Shown piece after piece: positions 59,202 to 64,000 of a stretch of 64,000 nucleotides of DNA (the stretch's first letter is position 1; each line of letters begins with the position of its first letter). The notes beneath the pieces were generated by a model. The model ran no database searches, had not been told where the DNA came from, and saw only the letters and a program-made list of their open reading frames with translations. Where the stretch lies: NCBI GenBank assembly GCA_937952285.1, contig CALFZE010000124.1, forward strand, positions 1 through 64,000, given 5' to 3'. Made by a program: the position numbers and the translations under genes. The stretch is from UBA2428 sp002343545. GTDB lineage: Bacteria > Bdellovibrionota > UBA2428.

Positions 59202-59624
59202 CTAGACCGGGCGCATGACTTTGGCGCCCATCTTCCGTTCGCGGTCGATGAGTTCCAGAAGCCGGCCCACGGTCACCCGAAAGCGATTGGGGGTGTAGGG
59301 CCGCTGCAGCACGGCGAGGGCGCCCAACGAAAGCGCGCGATTTTCGACCTCGTTCGCCATCATTCCCTGGTATCGGTGCGAAAGCACGACGCGCGCCGCG
59401 GGCTCGAGCTCCTTCAACTTCGTCAGACAGTAAAGTCCGTCGCGTTTTGGCAGCTGCAGTTCGACGAAGACGAAGTCGGGCCTCAACTTCTGCCAGGCGC
59501 TCATCCATCCCGAACCCGCCCGGGCCCACTCCACGACCTGGATGCCATTCGCTTCCAGATTCGCGCGGAGTTCGGAGGCGTTTTCCTCGTAGTAATCCAC
59601 GATCATAGCCGTGCAGGTCGCCAT
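59202..59624 (-). CDS. Atypical receiver domain protein (phospho-Asp replaced by Glu)
   Basis: 140 aa, a stand-alone receiver. Conserved acidic pocket residue Asp10 (MIVDYYEEN) and Ser82 (Thr/Ser switch) are present, but the phospho-acceptor position is Glu55 (FVFVELQLPK) and the conserved Lys is Arg108 (LQRPYT). It should not be phosphorylated in the usual way and may mimic the phosphorylated state. The ATG at 59624 is supported by the leaderless promoter and the divergent kinase gene. It is convergent with the fusion protein gene (3-nt gap). Confidence 0.78.
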   Translation of the reverse strand: MATCTAMIVDYYEENASELRANLEANGIQVVEWARAGSGWMSAWQKLRPDFVFVELQLPKRDGLYCLTKLKELEPAARVVLSHRYQGMMANEVENRALSLGALAVLQRPYTPNRFRVTVGRLLELIDRERKMGAKVMRPV

Positions 59625-59630
59625 GGACTC

Positions 59631-59640
59631 AGTGTAACAT
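59631..59640. promoter_or_regulatory. Bidirectional overlapping -10 elements
   Basis: On the plus strand TAACAT (59635-59640) ends 6 nt before the kinase GTG; on the minus strand TACACT (59636-59631) ends 6 nt before the receiver ATG. The two hexamers share the TA step, giving a symmetric 10-bp core for two leaderless genes. Confidence 0.6.
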
Positions 59641-59646
59641 GCTCCC

Positions 59647-61341
59647 GTGCCTTCACCCCGCTTCTTCGCGCGCGCGTCGGTCTTCAAGCTGCTCCCGGCC
59701 CTCTTGGTCGGGCTGATCCCGTTCGACCTCCTTGACCAGGCTCTGCTCTCCCGCCTCTACCGCATTCGAGGCGAACGACCGGGCCCGGCGGCCATCAAAG
59801 TCGTGCTCGTTCGCGACCCCGAGGAGATGTCGGATTTCCTGCGCGTCGTGCGGCCGCTCACGGATCTGCCCTGCATCAACTTGAGCCGGTGGAATCCGGG
59901 CGAACGTTCCTGTCTCTTTTTGCCGGTCGAGGAGATCTCGCGCCCTCGGGAGATCTTCACGTTCGCGCCCAGCCTCGCGCGCTTTCTGGGGCGGGAAGTC
60001 CCGCCTCCCTTCCACGCCGACGGCGGGATTCAACCGCTCTACTACGGGAACATTGCCGTCTTCCGGCCCCTGACCGTCCCGGAAGCCATCGCTTCGGTCA
60101 AATCGCTCTTCGGTCCCGGCGACATCCTGGTCTTCGCGCCGACGAGTCCCGTCCCCACGATCCCCGCCGAAACGCCGGCCGGAAGCCTGAACCAAGTCGA
60201 GATCGCCTTGAACATGGTGGGCAACGCTTTCGAAGAGCGCTCCCTCGCTTCGACGTCGCGCACCCTCCAGGTCATGCACTCGGCCGCGGCCTCGGCGCTC
60301 GTCGCCTGGATCCTGTACTCCTATCCGATCGTCCTGACGGCGGTGCTCACCCTCTTGCTCGGCCTGGTCCAGCTCATCCTCGCGCTCGTCGTCTTCGATA
60401 CGCTCGACGTCCAACTGCTCGCCGTCGCGCCGCTCGTGGCGATGCTCACGGCCTACCTCCTCGGCCTGAGCGATCGGCTCAACAGCCGTGAACGCGAAGC
60501 CTGGTCCCTGGAACAGCGATCCGAGAGCCTGCGCGAGCTCGACGAGATGAAATCCAATTTTCTCTCCCTCATTTCCCACGACCTCAAGACGCCCATCGCC
60601 AAGATGCAGGCCATGCTCGAACGCATGGCCCACGGCGAACTCGGGTCGCTCACCCCGACGCAGAACGAAACGCTCTCCCGCATCCTCTCGGCGAACGGGC
60701 ACCTCCAACGAACGATCTCGACGCTGCTGCTGCTCAACCGCATCGAGACGGGCCAGTTTCAGATCCGGCGGGAACCCACCGACCTTCTCGAGCTGATCGA
60801 CGAAACCACGAAGGCGCACCAAGGTCCCGCGCAGGATCGCAACATCCGCATCGAGAAGGAGCTCGAGCCGCTCTTCCTGGCCGAGGTCGATCGCGGCCTC
60901 ATCCGCGAAGTCATCAACAACCTCCTGGACAACGCGCTGAAGTACTCGCCCGCCGCCTCCGTCATTTCGGTCCGCTGCGGAGAGCTCGACAACTCGCCCG
61001 ACCTTTCCCCGCCGCAACCGGCCATCTGGATCGAGATCCAAGACCGCGGCACGGGTATCCCGCCGCAGGACCGCGAACGCGTCCGGCAGAAGTTCGTGCG
61101 GGGCTCGAACGAAAACACGGCCGCGGACCAATCCGTCAAAGGCACCGGCCTCGGACTCTTCCTGAGCGGCTTCTTCGTCGAGAAACACGCGGGCCACATG
61201 CGCATCGTCTCGCGGACGCGCGGAGAGCCCTACGACCCGGGCTCGCCGGCCGCCCAGTACTTCGCCGAGGACGAGTCCGGTACCGTGGTGCGGATCAGCC
61301 TTCCCGTCGACGAAAGCTTCCTGACGCCCGAAGCCACGTAA
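59647..61341 (+). CDS. CHASE2-like sensor histidine kinase
   Basis: 564 aa. A first membrane helix (about residues 13-30), a CHASE2-like extracytoplasmic domain (40-205; typical end ...GDILVFAPTSPVPTIPAETPAGSLNQVEIALNMVGNAF), three further helices (215-290), HisKA with H-box SLISHDLKTPI, and HATPase_c with NNLLDNALKYSP (N box), DRGTGIP (G1) and GTGLGLFLS (G2). GTG start. It likely signals to the sigma-54 activator encoded downstream at 61428. Confidence 0.9.
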   Translation: MPSPRFFARASVFKLLPALLVGLIPFDLLDQALLSRLYRIRGERPGPAAIKVVLVRDPEEMSDFLRVVRPLTDLPCINLSRWNPGERSCLFLPVEEISRPREIFTFAPSLARFLGREVPPPFHADGGIQPLYYGNIAVFRPLTVPEAIASVKSLFGPGDILVFAPTSPVPTIPAETPAGSLNQVEIALNMVGNAFEERSLASTSRTLQVMHSAAASALVAWILYSYPIVLTAVLTLLLGLVQLILALVVFDTLDVQLLAVAPLVAMLTAYLLGLSDRLNSREREAWSLEQRSESLRELDEMKSNFLSLISHDLKTPIAKMQAMLERMAHGELGSLTPTQNETLSRILSANGHLQRTISTLLLLNRIETGQFQIRREPTDLLELIDETTKAHQGPAQDRNIRIEKELEPLFLAEVDRGLIREVINNLLDNALKYSPAASVISVRCGELDNSPDLSPPQPAIWIEIQDRGTGIPPQDRERVRQKFVRGSNENTAADQSVKGTGLGLFLSGFFVEKHAGHMRIVSRTRGEPYDPGSPAAQYFAEDESGTVVRISLPVDESFLTPEAT

Positions 61342-61415
61342 AATCCTTCGGATCCCTGGACCCGATCCACGCCTGAAATTCGAGGAATCCTGACGGCGGA
61401 CTCGCGAGGTCCTGC

Positions 61416-61421
61416 TAAGAT
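61416..61421 (+). promoter_or_regulatory. Extended -10 element, leaderless start
   Basis: TGC-TAAGAT, 6 nt from the ATG at 61428. Confidence 0.55.
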
Positions 61422-61427
61422 GAACGC

Positions 61428-62900
61428 ATGAGTTCCGATCCCCTCCGCATCCTCATCGCCGACGACGAAGCCGATCTTCGGCTCGGCATCCGCTCGCAAC
61501 TGACGCCCCGAGGTTTTCAGATCGACGAAGCCGCCGACGGCGAAACGGCCTGGCAGATGATCCAAGCGAATTCCTACGACCTCGTGCTGCTCGACGTCCG
61601 GATGCCGGTCCTCGACGGGTTGACCGTGCTCAAGCGCATCCGCGACGATCGCTCGACGACGACCGTCGCCGTCATCACGGCGCACGCGAACCTCAAGGAC
61701 GCCGTCCAGGCCATCCACGACGGCGCTTTCGACTACATCGAGAAGCCGCTCAAGCGCGAGCGCCTCGACGAGCTCGTCGACAAGGCCCTCGAGGCACGCA
61801 GCCTCATCGCCCAGATCGCTTTCTCCCGCCCGCGCGAAGCCGCGGCCGCGCCCGAGGCAACGGCGGAGACGAGCCCGGATCCGCGCCAGGACTTCATCGG
61901 CCATTCCCACCCGATGCAGCGGATCTTCAAGCTCATCGAGCGCCTCGCGAACGTGAACACGAGCGTCTTGATCCGCGGCGAGAACGGCACGGGCAAGGAG
62001 CTCGTCGCCAAGGCGATCCACTTCAATTCTCCGCGCAAGCATCGCCCCTTCGTCGCCGTGAACTGCGGCGCGATCCCCGAGGATCTCATGGAGAGCGAGT
62101 TCTTCGGGCACGAGAAAGGGGCCTTCACGGGCGCCCACACGCGCAAGATCGGGAAGTTCCAGTTCGCCTCGGGCGGGACCCTTTTTCTCGACGAGGTGGG
62201 CGACCTGCCGCTGCCCATGCAGGTCAAGCTCCTGCGCGTCCTCCAGGAACAGAAGATCACTCCCGTCGGCTCGAACCGCGAAATGAAAGTCGACGTCCGC
62301 ATCGTCGCCGCGACGAACCGCGACCTCGAAAAGATGATGGAGACGAGTCGCTTCCGGAATGACCTCTTCTACCGGCTCAACGTCATGCCCGTGTTCCTGC
62401 CGCCCCTGCGCGAACGCACGGACGACCTGCCCTACCTCGTTCCCCATTTCATCCAGAAGTTCAACGCGAAGCACGGCCGCAACGTGCGGGGGATCACGGC
62501 CGACGCGCTCGCCAAACTCAAGACCTACGACTGGCCGGGCAACATTCGCGAGCTCGAGAACGCGATCGAGCACGCCTTCGTCGTGGAAACGGGCGACGAG
62601 CTGACCTACGAAAGCTTTCCGGGCCACATCTCCGAAGCGCTGCTCGACAAGGAAGAAGGCTGGTCGCTCCCGGGCTCGACCGGTAGCGGCGGCGCGAGCG
62701 GCACGATCCGGGCCGAGGTCGCGCTTTCGCTGAACTACCACGAAGACAAGGAACGCTTCGAACGCGAGTTCATCATCCAGGCCCTGCGCTCGAACGGCGG
62801 CCGGATCAACCAGACGTGCGAACATGCGGGCATCCCCAAGAACACGCTGCTGCGCAAGATGAAGAAGTACGGCATCAACGCCAAGGATTACGAGTCATGA
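61428..62900 (+). CDS. Sigma-54-dependent NtrC-family response regulator
   Basis: 490 aa. Receiver (about 1-125: IADDEADLRLG, phospho-Asp in LVLLDVRMPV, Lys in IEKPLK), AAA+ domain with Walker A RGENGTGKE, intact KGAFTGAHTRK loop, Walker B GGTLFLDEVGDL, and a C-terminal Fis-type helix-turn-helix (GGRINQTCEHAGIPKNTLLRKMKKYGI). A Gly/Ser linker (SLPGSTGSGGASGT) precedes the helix-turn-helix. Probable partner of the upstream CHASE2-like kinase; target promoters are unknown. Stop overlaps the CBS gene. Confidence 0.92.
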   Translation: MSSDPLRILIADDEADLRLGIRSQLTPRGFQIDEAADGETAWQMIQANSYDLVLLDVRMPVLDGLTVLKRIRDDRSTTTVAVITAHANLKDAVQAIHDGAFDYIEKPLKRERLDELVDKALEARSLIAQIAFSRPREAAAAPEATAETSPDPRQDFIGHSHPMQRIFKLIERLANVNTSVLIRGENGTGKELVAKAIHFNSPRKHRPFVAVNCGAIPEDLMESEFFGHEKGAFTGAHTRKIGKFQFASGGTLFLDEVGDLPLPMQVKLLRVLQEQKITPVGSNREMKVDVRIVAATNRDLEKMMETSRFRNDLFYRLNVMPVFLPPLRERTDDLPYLVPHFIQKFNAKHGRNVRGITADALAKLKTYDWPGNIRELENAIEHAFVVETGDELTYESFPGHISEALLDKEEGWSLPGSTGSGGASGTIRAEVALSLNYHEDKERFEREFIIQALRSNGGRINQTCEHAGIPKNTLLRKMKKYGINAKDYES

Positions 62901-63331
62901 TCCATCGCTTCTTCTCGAAGTCGGCGCTCCCGCCCCTTTCCCAGCAACTCGCCCAAACGCCGATCTCGAAGTTCATGACCCGCAATCCCTACAGCGTGAT
63001 GAAGACGACGCCGGTCGGGATCGCGATCCAAACGATGTTGACCCATGGCATCAGCGGCCTTCCCGTCGTCGACGTCTCCCAGGTCTGCATCGGCCTCTAC
63101 ACCGAGCTCGACGCCATGATCCAGGCCGCCAGCCAACCGCTCGACGCGCCGATCCGCTTTCGAAGCCCGGCGATTTCGGTTCAATCGGACTTCACCTTCA
63201 AGGAAGTCCTGCTCGTCATGGCCCGTCGCAAGTTGCGCCGGGTTCCGGTCGTCGACGACCGCAAGCGCCTCCTCGGCATCGTCGCGCGACGGGACATGCT
63301 CAAAGCCTTCATGGACGACGTTCAGCGTTGA
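62897..63331 (+). CDS. Two-CBS-domain protein
   Basis: 144 aa. Two CBS motifs (about residues 22-75: ISKFMTRNPYSVMKTTPVGIAIQTMLTHGISGLPVVD; about 88-140: ISVQSDFTFKEVLLVMARRKLRRVPVVDDRKRLLGIVARRDMLKAF). CBS pairs bind adenosine nucleotides. It is coupled to the sigma-54 activator by a 4-nt overlap and probably modulates the same signalling output. Confidence 0.88.
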   Translation: MIHRFFSKSALPPLSQQLAQTPISKFMTRNPYSVMKTTPVGIAIQTMLTHGISGLPVVDVSQVCIGLYTELDAMIQAASQPLDAPIRFRSPAISVQSDFTFKEVLLVMARRKLRRVPVVDDRKRLLGIVARRDMLKAFMDDVQR

Positions 63332-63338
63332 GCCTTTC

Positions 63339-63357
63339 GCGCCCGACCCACGGGCGC
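63339..63357 (+). terminator. Hairpin after the CBS gene
   Basis: GCGCCCG-ACCCA-CGGGCGC perfect 7-bp stem, no T-tract; candidate operon end. Confidence 0.4.
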
Positions 63358-63383
63358 GGCTTGCCGCCAAGGGACGGGGGTTC

Positions 63384-63389
63384 TAGGTT
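63384..63389 (+). promoter_or_regulatory. Putative -10 element, leaderless start
   Basis: TAGGTT ends 6 nt before the ATG at 63396. Confidence 0.45.
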
Positions 63390-63395
63390 CGACCT

Positions 63396-64000
63396 ATGTC
63401 GAGCGGCAAGAAACGCATCCTTCTCCTTCACACCGGCGGAACCCTCGGAATGACGCTTTCGGGGCAACCCGACGACAGCGCCCGCTTCGTCGATTCGCTC
63501 CGCCAGCACGCGCCGCGGATCTTCGAGATCGCCGATCTCCACGTCGAGATTCTCTTCAACAAGGACTCCTCGAACATGGTTCCGGGAGACTGGCTCAAAG
63601 TCGCGCGGGCGCTCTCCCAACGCATGAGCGAGTGGGATGGGTTCGTCGTCACGCACGGCACCGACACGATGGTCTTCACGGCTTCGGCGCTGAGCTACAT
63701 GCTTCCGTCGCCCTCGAAGCCGATCGTCATGACCGGTTCCCAGCGCCCGATGGCCGACGCCAAGTCCGACGCCGCCCGCAACCTCATCGCCGCCGTCGAG
63801 ATCGCGTGCGAGGCCCGCGTGAAGGAAGTCACGATCTTCTTCGACAGCTACCTGCTCCGCGGAAACCGCGCGAAGAAAGTCTCGATCCCGAGTTTCCAGG
63901 CTTTCGAGAGCCCAAACCTTCCGCCCCTCGCGCGCGTCGGCCTTCGCACGGACTACGTGCCGGCTCCTTATCCCTCGATCGAGTCGAATCCGGACTTCCG
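63396..64000 (+). CDS. L-asparaginase, type I-like, 3'-truncated
   Basis: First 201 codons of an asparaginase/glutaminase-family amidohydrolase (L-Asn to L-Asp + NH3). Motif 1 LLLHTGGTLGM (nucleophile Thr in TGGT) and motif 2 VVTHGTDTMVFTASAL (second catalytic Thr-Asp) are intact, followed by MTGSQRPM. No signal peptide, so it is cytoplasmic. The 3' end lies beyond the window. Confidence 0.9.
   Translation, partial: MSSGKKRILLLHTGGTLGMTLSGQPDDSARFVDSLRQHAPRIFEIADLHVEILFNKDSSNMVPGDWLKVARALSQRMSEWDGFVVTHGTDTMVFTASALSYMLPSPSKPIVMTGSQRPMADAKSDAARNLIAAVEIACEARVKEVTIFFDSYLLRGNRAKKVSIPSFQAFESPNLPPLARVGLRTDYVPAPYPSIESNPDF

Noticed and set aside
57208..59529. Long minus-strand open frame opposite the zincin-barrel gene
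   Set aside because: Same artefact; Arg-rich translation without recognisable motifs, and it runs into the receiver gene.
1..64000. tRNA genes, CRISPR arrays, insertion sequences, attachment sites
   Set aside because: No cloverleaf-like segment, regular short repeats, transposase or integrase frame was seen; intergenic spaces are short and explained by promoters, leaders and terminators.

Overview
The window is GC-rich DNA densely packed with genes on both strands. No rRNA, tRNA, insertion sequence or CRISPR array was recognised. The gene content suggests a motile, Gram-negative, meso-DAP bacterium of the former Deltaproteobacteria, most likely in or near Bdellovibrionota. The evidence is a type IV pilus (T4P) locus in the Myxococcus gene order including the PilH/PilI-type ABC pair, several short flagellins, a TIGR02147/DUF4423 regulator (a family typical of Bdellovibrio and Fibrobacter), LpoB, and many lipoproteins and outer-membrane proteins. 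This placement is inference; no phylogenetic marker was analysed.

Layout. 1-5.3 kb: the tail of a TesA-like esterase and a complete branched-chain amino-acid ABC importer (livJHMGF). 5.4-10.8 kb: a secreted caspase-like protein, a secreted Cys-containing protein, a TPP-II-like subtilase lipoprotein and rsmD. 10.8-15.7 kb: an orphan prepilin, coaD, an aminotransferase and etfBA. 15.8-31.9 kb: the T4P locus pilB-T-C-S-R, a hypothetical gene, pilA, pilH/pilI-like ABC genes, pilD and pilM-N-O-P-Q; pilA has a sigma-54 promoter fitting the adjacent PilS/PilR pair. 32-33.5 kb: a DUF2802-like protein, a structured RNA candidate with two tiny ORFs, and a PhaR-type regulator. 33.6-41.4 kb (minus strand): a PlsC-like lipoprotein and a tight operon of mrp, lipase, two ArsA-type ATPases, gshA and a HAMP protein. 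41.5-44.1 kb: lpoB, a COG3014-like lipoprotein and a HAD phosphatase. 44.1-49.9 kb (minus strand): a divergent prepilin and the start of the division/cell-wall cluster (rsmH-ftsL-ftsI-murE). 50-53.8 kb: three flagellin genes. 54-64 kb: a lipoprotein/TIGR02147 pair, an outer-membrane barrel, a zincin-propeller-barrel fusion, a pseudo-receiver divergent from a CHASE2-like histidine kinase with a sigma-54 activator and CBS protein, and the start of an L-asparaginase gene.

Four signals stand out. (1) The first two flagellin genes share a roughly 230-nt leader whose hairpins are kept by different base pairs, and each leader ends in a 7-codon upstream ORF whose last codons hold the flagellin ribosome-binding site. 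(2) About fifteen genes have a -10-like hexamer ending exactly 6-7 nt before the start codon, which predicts widespread leaderless mRNAs; one such pair forms a symmetric bidirectional promoter. (3) A nested hairpin followed by a 9-codon ORF and a 49-aa membrane protein at 32.5 kb resembles the flagellin leader architecture. (4) Several proteins have unusual composition or altered key residues: a receiver with the phospho-Asp replaced by Glu, an ArsA pair in which one member lacks the signature lysine, a lipoprotein acyltransferase with an HX5D motif, and a zincin fused to a beta-barrel.
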